Assembly (NCBI GenBank): GCA_003023565.1 | Contig: PXSA01000040.1 | Span: forward strand, 1 to 64,000 | Direction of reading: 5' to 3' | Length of the DNA stretch: 64,000 bases | DNA from: Halobacteriales archaeon QS_9_68_17 | GTDB taxonomy: Archaea > Halobacteriota > Halobacteria > Halobacteriales > Natronoarchaeaceae | Shown here: one piece after another, positions 6,073-14,253 of the stretch | Layout: every line of letters begins with the position of its first letter | Position numbering within the stretch: position 1 is the stretch's first letter | The notes under the pieces: model-generated | The model's database searches: none | What the model was told of the DNA's origin: nothing | Seen by the model: the letters and a program-made list of their open reading frames with translations, nothing else | Position numbers and translations under genes: made by a program

Positions 6073-8301
6073 GGTACCTGTATCATCTGCGGTACGCCCA
6101 CGGACGGGCGGATCTGCAGTAGCCATGAAGAAGACGTCGCTTTCGAATTCAGAGGCGACAGCGCGGACGAACTGACCCCGGGCCGCTACTACCGCGGCAC
6201 CGTCGACGGCTTCGCCGACTTCGGCGTCTTCGTCGACATCGGCGACAGCGTCACCGGCCTGCTACACAAGAGCGAACTCGACCAGCGGCTCGACAGCCTC
6301 GACTGGGACTCCGGCGACACCGTCTACGCGCAAGTGACGGACGTCCGGGACAACGGCAACGTGGACCTCGGCTGGTCCATACGTCAGTCAGAGGACAAGT
6401 TCCGCGGGTCGCTGGTCGACGACCCGAACGCCGACGCGCCGGAGGCGAGCGCGGCGGGAAATGAAGACGCGGTCGCAGAGCCCTCGGGGGGCGGTGCGGC
6501 CGCGGCGAGCGCGAGCGCGGTGACGACGGAAACGGTCGAAGGGCCGGAAGCCGTCGAGGAGTCGGAAGAGACCGCCGAGGAGCCCGAGGAGACCGAGGAG
6601 ACGGTCGACGAGACCGACCCCTCGCGTGTCGCTATCGGGACGCTCTCGGACCGCGTCGGCGACGTCGTCCGCATCGAGGGCGAGATCACCGGCGTGCGCC
6701 AGACCAGCGGCCCCACCGTCTTCGAACTCAGCGACGAAACGAGCGCCATCGAGTGCGCCGCCTTCGAGGAGGCCGGCGTCCGCGCGTACCCCGGGGTCGA
6801 CGTCAACGACTACGTTCGGCTGGAGGGCGAAGTCGAACTCCGCCGCGACGAGTTGCAGGTCGAGACGGAGTCCCTCGTCGTCCTCGACGGCGAGGACGCC
6901 GAGGCTGTCGAGGATCGGTTGACGGCCGCGATGACGGACAAAGCGCGACCCGACGAGGTCGAGACCCTCGCCGACAGCGAGGCGCTACGCGCCTCGGGCG
7001 ACCGGACGCAGTCCGGTGACGACGACCCCGCGGCGGTCGTCGAGAGCGAGGTTCGCGACGCCGCCGAGGCGATCCGCCGGGCCGTCTTCGAGGCCCGCCC
7101 CGTCGTCGTGCGTCACAGCGCCACCGCCGACGGCTACGCCGCCGGCGCGGCGATAGAGCGCGCCGTCCTGCCGCTGGTCCGCGAGGAACACGTGAAGGCC
7201 GACGCCGAGTACCACTACTTCGAGCGTCGCCCGCTCGACGGCGAAGTGTACGACATGGACGCCGCGACGAACGACGTCACCCGGATGCTGGAGGCGCGCG
7301 AGCGCCACGGCGAGCAACTGCCGCTCGTCGTCCTCGTCGACGCGGGGAGCACGCTGGAGTCCCGCGACGGCTACCGCCTGCTCGACCTCTACGGCGCGGG
7401 CCGCGTCGCCGTCGACGCCAGCCACCCCGACGAGGCCATCGTCGACGAGGTCGACACCGTCGTCAACCCCAGCCTCGCCGACGAGGGCGAGGGTGACGGC
7501 ATCACCACCACGGCACTGGCCGCGAACGTCGCCGCGAACGTCCGCGAGGACGTCCGCGACGACCTCCGCCACCTCCCCGCCGTGAGCTACTGGACGGACG
7601 CCCCCGAGCAGTACGTCGACCTCGCCGAGGCGGCGGGCTACGACGAGACTGCCGTCCGCGAGCGTCGGGAAGCCATCGCGCTGGAGGCGTACTACCAGTC
7701 CTACGACGACAAGCGCGAACTCGTCGCCGACCTACTGTTCGGCGACACCGACGCGCCCGGCGACGCCGAGTCGCTGGCCGCACACGTCAGCGAGCAGTTC
7801 CGCGAGAAGCTCGACACCGAGGTCGAGACGGCCGACCGGAACCTCTCGCTGCGCGGCGAGAACGGCATCACCTTCGCGGTGCTCGACACCGACTCGTTCA
7901 CTCACCGCTTCGACTTCCCCCCGACGACGCTGCTGCTCGACGAACTCCACCGCCGCCGCGAGGACGGTCGTAGATCGCAGCGCGATTTACGAGCCAGTCA
8001 GAACGCGGAGCGTTCTGACGACGCCGTCGGAACTCGTTCCGACGAGTCCCCGCTCGACGATGCTCGCGAGGACGCCGACGAGCCGTTCGTCACCCTCGGC
8101 GTCGGCGACGACGAGCTCCACCTCCGCAGCACCGCCCCCGTCGACGTCCGCGCGGTCGGCGAAACCGCGCGCGAACACGCCGACGAGGCCGGTATCGCCG
8201 TCGTAGGTGGCCGCGACGGTCACCTCGAGTTCCTCACGGGCGAGCGCGACGCCGTCATCGACGGCGTGGTCGCCGCCGTGGCCGAGGAACTGGGCGAGTA
8301 G
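6070..8301 (+). CDS. DHH-type phosphoesterase with zinc knuckle, S1 and OB-fold domains (RecJ-like)
   Basis: 743 residues. Domains in order: Cys-rich N-terminus (CIICGTPTDGRICSSHEED), an S1 RNA-binding domain at about 37-110 ('GTVDGFADFGVFVDIGD'), an acidic low-complexity linker, an OB-fold at about 195-280, and a DHH/DHHA1 phosphoesterase part from about 330 on. Archaeal members of this group (COG1107-like) are thought to be single-strand nucleases or nucleic-acid-binding relatives of RecJ. The catalytic motifs deviate: 'RHSATADGYAAG' and 'LVDAGST' remain, but the DHH motif reads 'VDASHPDEA'. Activity is therefore uncertain. Two in-frame blocks of perfect hairpins (6979-7017, 7970-8043) add loop segments. 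Confidence 0.85.
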   Translation: MGTCIICGTPTDGRICSSHEEDVAFEFRGDSADELTPGRYYRGTVDGFADFGVFVDIGDSVTGLLHKSELDQRLDSLDWDSGDTVYAQVTDVRDNGNVDLGWSIRQSEDKFRGSLVDDPNADAPEASAAGNEDAVAEPSGGGAAAASASAVTTETVEGPEAVEESEETAEEPEETEETVDETDPSRVAIGTLSDRVGDVVRIEGEITGVRQTSGPTVFELSDETSAIECAAFEEAGVRAYPGVDVNDYVRLEGEVELRRDELQVETESLVVLDGEDAEAVEDRLTAAMTDKARPDEVETLADSEALRASGDRTQSGDDDPAAVVESEVRDAAEAIRRAVFEARPVVVRHSATADGYAAGAAIERAVLPLVREEHVKADAEYHYFERRPLDGEVYDMDAATNDVTRMLEARERHGEQLPLVVLVDAGSTLESRDGYRLLDLYGAGRVAVDASHPDEAIVDEVDTVVNPSLADEGEGDGITTTALAANVAANVREDVRDDLRHLPAVSYWTDAPEQYVDLAEAAGYDETAVRERREAIALEAYYQSYDDKRELVADLLFGDTDAPGDAESLAAHVSEQFREKLDTEVETADRNLSLRGENGITFAVLDTDSFTHRFDFPPTTLLLDELHRRREDGRRSQRDLRASQNAERSDDAVGTRSDESPLDDAREDADEPFVTLGVGDDELHLRSTAPVDVRAVGETAREHADEAGIAVVGGRDGHLEFLTGERDAVIDGVVAAVAEELGE
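6979..7017. repeat. paired in-frame palindromes in the S1/DHH gene
   Basis: GAGGCGC-tac-GCGCCTC followed after 5 bases by ACCGGAC-gca-GTCCGGT, both with perfect arms. They encode a Ser/Asp-rich loop (SEALRASGDRTQSGDDD) between the OB-fold and the DHH part. Confidence 0.75.
7970..8043. repeat. three consecutive in-frame hairpins in the S1/DHH gene
   Basis: A 9-bp hairpin with one mismatch (gtagatcgc-agc-gcgatttac), then a perfect 10-bp hairpin GTCAGAACGC-gga-GCGTTCTGAC, then GTCGGAAC-tc-GTTCCGAC. They encode a hydrophilic insert (about 35 residues) that sits in an otherwise conserved C-terminal region. Confidence 0.8.
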
Positions 8302-8397
8302 CTCGCGTCCTTCTCTCACGTCCGACCCCCGATCAACGGTAGCGCGGCCCTCCGCCGAGCGACACGCTTAACCCGGCGACGCCGCGAAAACTGGGTA

Positions 8398-10101
8398 ATG
8401 AGTACCGAGTCGGACGCCACGGAGTCCGAGGCGTTCAAGCGGGTCTGCGAGGAGCTGATCGACCGCATCCTCGCGGGCGAACTGGAGCGCGACGACGTCG
8501 AGTCAGCGAAGCTGGACGTCTGTTCGGAGCACTCCTCGCCGAAGGTGCCGAAGAACTCCGAGATCCTCGATCACGCGCCGCAGGAGCGCCGCGAGGAGCT
8601 CGAATCGGTGCTGCGGCGCAAACCGGTGCGGACGGCGTCGGGCGTCTCGCCCGTCGCCATCATGACCAGCCCGCACAACTGTCCCCACGGGAAGTGCCTG
8701 TACTGCCCGGGCGGTCCCGACTCGGAGTTCTCCAGTTCGCAGAGCTACACGGGCAACGAGCCGGCCGCCGCCCGCGGCGTGCAGAACGACTACGACCCGT
8801 ACGGGCAGGTCCGCCTCCGACTGGAACAGCTCCGGGAGATCGGCCACCCGGTCGACAAGGTCGAACTCATCCTGATGGGCGGGACGATGACCGCGCGGAG
8901 CCACGACTACCAGGAGTGGTTCGTCAAGCGCGCCCTGCAGGCGATGAACGAGTACGACGTGGACGGGGAGCCGGAACCGGCCGAGGGCGAGAGCTTCGCG
9001 CAGGACCCCGAGGAGTACGACTTCGAGTACGTCGAGGACGTTATCGCCCGCAACGAGACCGCGGACGTCCGCGACATCGGGACGACGTTCGAGACGAAGC
9101 CCGACTGGTGCGACCGGGAGCAGATAGACCGGATGCTTCGCCTCGGCGGGACGAAGGTCGAGGTCGGCGTCCAGACGACGTTCGAGCGTATCAACCGCGA
9201 GATGCACCGCGGCCACGGCGCGCAGGCCTCCATCGACGCGAACCGCCGCCTCCGCGATGCCGCGTTCAAGGTCGGCTTCCACATGATGCCCGGCCAGCCC
9301 GGCATGACGAAGGAGATGTGCCTGGAGGACTTCCGCCGCCTCTTCGAGGACGAGAAATGGAGGCCCGACTACCTGAAGATATACCCCACTCTCGTCGTCC
9401 GGGGCACGCGGACCTACGACATGTGGCACGATGGCGAGTACGACCCGCTCACCAACGAGGAGGCGGCCGAACTCGTCGCCGAGATCAAGTCGATGATCCC
9501 GAAGTACACGCGCCTCCAGCGCGTCCAGCGGGACATCCCCGCGGACTTCATCGACGCCGGCGTCTGGAAGTCCAACCTCCGGCAGCTCGCCAGACAGAAG
9601 ATGGCGGACCACGGCTGGACCTGCGACTGCATCCGCTGTCGCGAGGTCGGCATGAACGACCAAGCGCCGGGGGACGTGGAACTCGACGTGATGACCTACG
9701 AGGCCGCGGGCGGCACGGAGCACTTCATCAGCTACGAGGACCCGGACAACGACCTGCTGGTCGGCTTCTGCCGCCTGCGGTTCCCCGGAAACCCTCAGCG
9801 CGCGGAACTGCGGGACGCCGCGCTCGTCCGCGAACTCCACGTGTACGGGCCGATGGTCGAAGTCAGCGAGGCGCGAAGCGCCTCGGAGACATCGAGCGGC
9901 GACGAGCCGCGAGACGGCGACGAGAGCTACGACTGGCAGCACAAGGGGTACGGCCGGACACTGCTCCGGAAGGCCGAAGCGCTCGCCGCCGACGCCGGCT
10001 ACGAGACGGTGAGCGTCATCAGCGGTATCGGCGCGCGGGAGTACTACCGGGAGCAGCTGGGCTATCACCAGGACGGGCCGTACGTGAGCAAGCGGCTGTA
10101 A
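8398..10101 (+). CDS. Elp3 family tRNA uridine-34 modification enzyme (radical SAM plus acetyltransferase)
   Basis: 567 residues. Elp3 makes the carboxymethyl group at C5 of wobble U34 in tRNA from acetyl-CoA using radical SAM chemistry. The [4Fe-4S] cysteines are C95, C100 and C103 in SPHNCPHGKCLYCPGG. Downstream 'LILMGGTMTARSHDYQEWFV' and 'GVQTTFERINREMHRGHG' are typical of the radical SAM barrel, and 'CDCIRCREVG' is the archaeal zinc site. Residues about 455-567 are a GNAT domain ('GYGRTLLRKAEALAADAGY'). A short Ser/Glu/Asp-rich insert precedes the GNAT end and coincides with a palindrome pair. Archaea use Elp3 alone, without the eukaryotic Elongator partners. Confidence 0.95.
   Translation: MSTESDATESEAFKRVCEELIDRILAGELERDDVESAKLDVCSEHSSPKVPKNSEILDHAPQERREELESVLRRKPVRTASGVSPVAIMTSPHNCPHGKCLYCPGGPDSEFSSSQSYTGNEPAAARGVQNDYDPYGQVRLRLEQLREIGHPVDKVELILMGGTMTARSHDYQEWFVKRALQAMNEYDVDGEPEPAEGESFAQDPEEYDFEYVEDVIARNETADVRDIGTTFETKPDWCDREQIDRMLRLGGTKVEVGVQTTFERINREMHRGHGAQASIDANRRLRDAAFKVGFHMMPGQPGMTKEMCLEDFRRLFEDEKWRPDYLKIYPTLVVRGTRTYDMWHDGEYDPLTNEEAAELVAEIKSMIPKYTRLQRVQRDIPADFIDAGVWKSNLRQLARQKMADHGWTCDCIRCREVGMNDQAPGDVELDVMTYEAAGGTEHFISYEDPDNDLLVGFCRLRFPGNPQRAELRDAALVRELHVYGPMVEVSEARSASETSSGDEPRDGDESYDWQHKGYGRTLLRKAEALAADAGYETVSVISGIGAREYYREQLGYHQDGPYVSKRL
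9867..9910. repeat. paired in-frame palindromes in the Elp3 gene
   Basis: CGAGGCGC-gaa-GCGCCTCG (perfect 8-bp arms, GAA loop) followed by GCGGC-gacga-GCCGC. Encodes an extra loop (EARSASETSSGDEPRDGDES) between conserved parts of the acetyltransferase domain. Confidence 0.8.
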
Positions 10102-10159
10102 ATCAGAGTGCGAGCGTAGCGTACGTCTCTGTCTGACCGGCCGACCGCCGGCGACTAAG

Positions 10160-10468
10160 TCACCCGTCGTCGGGCGTCCTGACGACCACGCGGCCGTCGC
10201 CGTGGACCGTTACGTCACAGCCGCTCAACCGGAACGAGAGCGTCGCTCCCTCCCGACTGGTTCCGCCGTACGAATCGGCGAAGATAGCGTTGAGCGCGTC
10301 GGGATCGACGGTCTCGTTGAGCGCGTCGACCGCTCTCGGTTCCAGGGTCCGCACCGCGGCGACCGCGGTGACGACCGTCGCGCCGAGCGAGTCGTCCTCC
10401 TCCCAGTCGTGACGAGCGACGTGGACGTCCTGCACGGAGCGCGTGTCTTCGGTGTTGGCGTCTGTCAT
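10160..10468 (-). CDS. HalOD1 output-domain protein
   Basis: 102 residues. The C-terminal two thirds (TVVTAVAAVRTLEPRAVDAL, 'LNETVDPDALNAIF', 'GATLSFRLSGCDVTVHGDGR') match the haloarchaeal HalOD1 output domain, found alone or fused to signalling receivers. The helix-plus-sandwich domain has no known enzymatic role. N-terminal 35 residues are acidic. Stand-alone copies like this are common in haloarchaea, with unknown targets. No response regulator is adjacent, so the pathway is not visible. Confidence 0.85.
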   Translation of the reverse strand: MTDANTEDTRSVQDVHVARHDWEEDDSLGATVVTAVAAVRTLEPRAVDALNETVDPDALNAIFADSYGGTSREGATLSFRLSGCDVTVHGDGRVVVRTPDDG

Positions 10469-10599
10469 ATGGGTTCGAAGTCGTTTCCGTGGCGGCCCCG
10501 CGATCGCTCCGTCCGCCGGCCTCGTGTCACGGATCGGATACGGGATCGGATAAGAATTGTGGCAAATAATAGCACGTCAAGGAGACGTATCCGTGTAGT

Positions 10600-11421
10600 T
10601 CAAACGGTAAACGTGGTGTCGATGAACGTCATAACGGCGAACCCGGCGACGAAGGTGAGCGTGGAGGCGTCGGCGTAGCCGTGGGCGTGGCTCTCGGGGA
10701 TCATCTCGCGGAAGATGACCGCCATCATCGCGCCCGCCGCGACGCCCGCCGCGAGCGGAAAGGCGTCGACGATGTACTCGACGAGCAGGAAGCCGACGAC
10801 GGCCGCGACCGGTTCCGGCACGCCGCCCGACAGCGTCGTGTAGGACACCGTCTTCAGTTTCGACACGCCGGCCTGGTCGGCGGGGACCGCCATCGCGAAG
10901 CCGTCGGGGACGTTCTGAACGGCGATGGCGCTTGCGATGGCGAGTCCGATGCCCTCCTGTCCGCTCGCGAAGGCGATACCGACCGCGAGGCCCTCGGGGA
11001 TATTGTGGATAGTGATCGCACTTCCCACGAGAACCGCCTTCCGGATCCTGTCGTCCACGTCCGGGTCTTTCGGAACGTCCACGATCGCCTCCGCGTCGAT
11101 CGGCGTCGCGTCCGTCCCCCGCCCCTCACCTCGCTCGCGGCCGAACAGCAGGTGGATATGTGGGACGAGGCGGTTCGCGGCCAGCAGGAACAGGCCGCCG
11201 ATCCCTAACCCCGCGATCACCTCCCGCACCGACCCGAGTTCGAGGCCCGGGACGACGAGCGTGAACACCGCCGCTCCGAACATGATCCCCGCGGCGAACC
11301 CGAGCGCGGAATCGTACGCCTTGTGGCTGATCCGGGAGGTGACGAGGACGGGCAACGCACCGATCCCGGTCGCGCTCCCCGCGAGAAGCGCGACCACGAC
11401 TACTTCGCCGAGCGTCGACAT
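10600..11421 (-). CDS. ZIP family divalent metal transporter
   Basis: 273 residues from MSTLGEVVVVALLAGSATGI; the ORF-track start 66 residues upstream runs through promoter sequence and is rejected. ZIP proteins import Zn2+, Fe2+ or Mn2+ across the membrane. Eight hydrophobic segments are visible. The family metal motifs are 'AITIHNIPEGLAVG' and 'AIAVQNVPDGFAMAVP', with a further Glu in 'GGVPEPVAA'. The cytoplasmic loop carries an acidic stretch (about residues 105-135). A T-rich element (minus-strand 'ctttttgattg') 20-30 bases upstream of the ATG may be the promoter. Which metal it moves cannot be told. Confidence 0.92.
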   Translation of the reverse strand: MSTLGEVVVVALLAGSATGIGALPVLVTSRISHKAYDSALGFAAGIMFGAAVFTLVVPGLELGSVREVIAGLGIGGLFLLAANRLVPHIHLLFGRERGEGRGTDATPIDAEAIVDVPKDPDVDDRIRKAVLVGSAITIHNIPEGLAVGIAFASGQEGIGLAIASAIAVQNVPDGFAMAVPADQAGVSKLKTVSYTTLSGGVPEPVAAVVGFLLVEYIVDAFPLAAGVAAGAMMAVIFREMIPESHAHGYADASTLTFVAGFAVMTFIDTTFTV

Positions 11422-11560
11422 GGGTCCGGAAACGATAGCCACAATCAAAAAGTGCGACGGCATGGGACGGAGACGAGTCGTCGGTTCGCTAACCGAGCGT
11501 ATCCGAACCCGTGAGAGGGAAATGTTAGGAAACGAACTATAATATCTCGATCCACGACGT

Positions 11561-11740
11561 GGCACGCACGTCTCCGGGATCGCCGCCGGCGCGCGGAACG
11601 ACCTCGGTATCGTCGACACTGCTCCGGACGCGGGGACCGCGGCGCTGCGCGTGTTCTACGCGGGCGACGGCGGCCTCGCCACGACGAGCGCCGGCGTCCT
11701 CACGGCCGCCGACTACGCGGCGTCGTTCGACGAACTGTAG
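11561..11740 (+). pseudogene. subtilase (S8 peptidase) internal fragment
   Basis: About 60 codons in a frame open before 11561 read GTHVSGIAAGARNDLGIVDT then 'APDAGTAALRVFYAGDG' and end at a TAG. This matches the active-site His segment of subtilases (GTHVAG...N..G..G.AP.A....KV). The Asp region upstream and the Ser region downstream are missing, so the protease cannot function. The preceding bases (11525-11555) are AT-rich promoter-like sequence with no coding character. It is a relic of a serine protease gene, lost by deletion on both sides. Identification rests on the motif and spacing only. Confidence 0.6.
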
Positions 11741-11779
11741 TCCCGTTCCGCCGACCGCCGGCGAGCAGACCGATCCCGT

Positions 11780-13930
11780 ATGGACCAGAAGCGGGAACTG
11801 ACGAGCGTCGACCTCGCGGCGCTCGTCGGCGAACTCGGCAGTTACGAAGGGGCCAAACTCGACAAGGCCTACCTCTACGGCGACGGCTTCCTGCGGCTCA
11901 AGACCCGGGACTTCGACCGCGGGCGGGTGGAGCTACTGGTGGAGGTCGGCGACGTCAAGCGCGCGCACGTCGCGGACCCCGGGAACGTGCCGGACGCGCC
12001 CGGACGGCCGCCGAACTTCGCGATGATGCTGCGGAACCGCCTCTCGGGGGCGGACTTCGCGGGCGTCGAGCAGTTCGGCTTCGACCGGATCCTCCAGTTC
12101 CACTTCGAGCGCGAGGACGAGGACACGACGATCGTCGCGGAGCTGTTCGGGCCGGGCAACATCGCCGTGCTGGACGCCAACGACGAGGTGGTCGACTCGC
12201 TGGACACCGTCCGCCTGAAGTCCCGGACGGTCGCGCCCGGGTCGCAGTACGAGTTCCCGGACACGCGGGTGAACCCCCTCGACGTGGACTACGAGGCGTT
12301 CGCGGGGCTGATGGACGAGTCCGACACCGACATCGTCCGGACGCTGGCGACCCAGCTAAACCTCGGCGGCATCTACGCCGAGGAGGTCTGTACCCGCGCC
12401 GGCATCGAGAAGACCACCGACATCGCCGACGCCACGGACGACCAGTATCGGGCGGTCTTCGACGCGATAGAGCGCCTCCGCGCGGAACTGGAGAACGCCG
12501 AACTCGACCCGCGGGTCTACGTCGAGGGCGACCGATACGTCGACGTGACGCCGTTCCCGCTCTCTGAGTACGAGGGCCGCGAAGCGCGAAGCGCCGCGGG
12601 GAGTCGGTCGGAAACCGACGGGATCCACAGCGAGTCCTACGACACGTTCAACGCCGCGCTGGACGAGTACTTCTACGAACTCGACCGCTCCGACGACGAG
12701 GACGAGGTCGTCACCGACGACTCGCCGGACTTCGAGAACGAGATAGAGAAGAAGCGACGCATCATCGAACAGCAGGAGAGCGCCATCGAGGGGTTCGAGC
12801 GGCAGGCCGAGCAGGAGCGCGAGCGCGCGGAACTACTGTACGAGCGCTACGGACTGGTCGACGACGTGCTCTCGACGATCCAGGACGCCCGAAGCCGGGA
12901 CACGCCGTGGGACGGGATCGAGGAGCGCTTCGAGGAGGGAGCCGAGCGCGGCATCGAGGCGGCCGAGGCCGTCGTCGGCGTGAACGGCGACGAGGGGACC
13001 GTGACGGTCCGCCTCGACGGCACGGACGTCGAACTCGACGCGAGCGAGGGCGTCGAGCACAACGCCGACCGCCTCTACACCGAGGCCAAGCGCGTCGAGG
13101 AGAAAAAGGAGGGCGCGCTGGCCGCTATCGAGAACACCCGCGAGGAGTTGGAGGGAGTCAGAGAGCGCAAGCGCCAGTGGGAAGAGCGCGGCCCCGAAGA
13201 CGGGGACGAGGGCGAGGCGGACGAGGAGACCGAGAACGTCGACTGGCTCTCCCGGCCCTCGATCCCGGTTCGCCGTTCCGAGCAGTGGTTCGAGCGGTTC
13301 CGCTGGTTCTACACGAGCGACGACTTCCTCGTCATCGGCGGCCGCGACGCCGACCAGAACGAGGAACTCGTCAAGAAGTACCTCGAACCCGGCGACCTGT
13401 TCTTCCACGCGCAGGCCCACGGCGGCCCCGTCACCGTGGTCAAGGCCACCGGGCCGAGCGAGTCGGCGAAGGACGTGGCGATCCCGCAGCAGAGCAAGGA
13501 GGAGGCCGCGCGGTTCGCCGTCTCGTACTCCTCGGTGTGGAAGGACGGCCGCTTCGCCGGCGACGCGTACATGGTGACGCCGGACCAGGTGAGCAAGACG
13601 CCCGAGAGCGGCGAGTTCCTGGAGAAGGGCGGCTTCGCGATCCGCGGCGACCGAACGTACTTCCGGGACGTGGCGGTCGGCGTGGCCGTCGGTATCACCT
13701 GCGAGCCGTCGACCCGGGTCGTCGGCGGCCCGCCGTCGGCCGTTCGCGACCAGGCCGAGACGCATATCGAGGTCGAACCCGGCCAGTTCGCGCAGGCAGA
13801 TGCCGGGAAGAAGCTCTACCGCGAGTTCCGGGAGCGCTTCGCCGACACCTCCTTCGTCCGGAAGGTGGCCAGTCCCGACCGGATCCAGCACTTCCTGCCG
13901 CCGGGCGGCAGCCGGATCGAAGGGGACTGA
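11780..13930 (+). CDS. rqcH: RqcH/NEMF-like ribosome-associated quality control protein (NFACT)
   Basis: 716 residues. RqcH binds obstructed large ribosomal subunits carrying peptidyl-tRNA and recruits tRNA(Ala) to add C-terminal tails. NFACT-N occupies about 1-270 ('ELTSVDLAALVGELGSYEGA', 'MMLRNRLSGADFAGVEQFGF'). A coiled-coil pair lies at about 310-460 (EIEKKRRIIEQQESAIEGFE and 'KRVEEKKEGALAAIENTREE'). NFACT-R (DUF814) is at about 495-600 ('DDFLVIGGRDADQNEELVKK', 'DLFFHAQAHGGPVTVVK'). The pelota gene follows 320 bases later on the same strand, so two ribosome-rescue factors are linked. A loop insert coincides with palindromes at 12584-12619. Confidence 0.94.
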   Translation: MDQKRELTSVDLAALVGELGSYEGAKLDKAYLYGDGFLRLKTRDFDRGRVELLVEVGDVKRAHVADPGNVPDAPGRPPNFAMMLRNRLSGADFAGVEQFGFDRILQFHFEREDEDTTIVAELFGPGNIAVLDANDEVVDSLDTVRLKSRTVAPGSQYEFPDTRVNPLDVDYEAFAGLMDESDTDIVRTLATQLNLGGIYAEEVCTRAGIEKTTDIADATDDQYRAVFDAIERLRAELENAELDPRVYVEGDRYVDVTPFPLSEYEGREARSAAGSRSETDGIHSESYDTFNAALDEYFYELDRSDDEDEVVTDDSPDFENEIEKKRRIIEQQESAIEGFERQAEQERERAELLYERYGLVDDVLSTIQDARSRDTPWDGIEERFEEGAERGIEAAEAVVGVNGDEGTVTVRLDGTDVELDASEGVEHNADRLYTEAKRVEEKKEGALAAIENTREELEGVRERKRQWEERGPEDGDEGEADEETENVDWLSRPSIPVRRSEQWFERFRWFYTSDDFLVIGGRDADQNEELVKKYLEPGDLFFHAQAHGGPVTVVKATGPSESAKDVAIPQQSKEEAARFAVSYSSVWKDGRFAGDAYMVTPDQVSKTPESGEFLEKGGFAIRGDRTYFRDVAVGVAVGITCEPSTRVVGGPPSAVRDQAETHIEVEPGQFAQADAGKKLYREFRERFADTSFVRKVASPDRIQHFLPPGGSRIEGD
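12584..12619. repeat. paired in-frame palindromes in rqcH
   Basis: GCGC-gaa-GCGC (inside a longer GC-rich inverted stretch) and GTCGGT-cggaa-ACCGAC. Together they encode the loop 'REARSAAGSRSETDG' between NFACT-N and the coiled coil. Confidence 0.65.
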
Positions 13931-13949
13931 CGGCAGGTGACCGTCGATG

Positions 13950-14238
13950 ATGGCCGAAGACGCGCTCAACTGTTCGTTCCGCGGCGACCGGACGCCTGGT
14001 ACGTTCGCCGGCGGCGGCGTCCTCGCCGTCTTCGCCGCGTTCTACTGTCACCTCGTCGCGACGCGGTACGTCGGCCTCGCCTGCGCCCGAGCGGGCGGGC
14101 CGGCGGCCCGCTGTGACCGACCGCGGGAACGCGCTGCTGCTCGCGGGCACCGCCGGCTGGATGGTCGGCCTCGCGATGCCGCGTTTCGGCTACGCTTGCC
14201 CCCCCCCGCGCCGAATGGCAGGGCACTTATCCGGGTAG
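13950..14238 (+). pseudogene. possible two-helix membrane protein split by a frameshift
   Basis: From the ATG at 13950 one frame gives MAEDALNCSFRGDRTPG then a hydrophobic helix (GGGVLAVFAAFYCHLVATRY). It turns into Arg-rich noise around 14100. A second frame, openable from GTG 14113, gives NALLLAGTAGWMVGLAMPRF, a second hydrophobic helix, and stops at 14238 after a run of nine C. Read together they look like one small two-helix membrane protein with a frameshift near 14095-14115. No family recognised. It could also be two unrelated short ORFs. Confidence 0.35.
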
Positions 14239-14241
14239 GCC

Positions 14242-14249
14242 GGAGGTGA
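14242..14249 (+). promoter_or_regulatory. Shine-Dalgarno sequence of pelA
   Basis: 'ggaggtga' ends 4 bases before the ATG at 14254, a strong match to the 16S anti-SD. It is notable because most starts in this window are leaderless, and it fixes the start codon. Confidence 0.7.
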
Positions 14250-14253
14250 GGAC

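Noticed and set aside
8503-10068. 521-codon minus-strand ORF opposite Elp3
   Set aside because: Antisense shadow of a well-conserved gene, a common effect of high GC at third positions.
14199-14207. Run of nine C before pelA as phase-variation tract
   Set aside because: It lies in the tail of a doubtful, already frameshifted ORF, and phase variation at such tracts is not established here.
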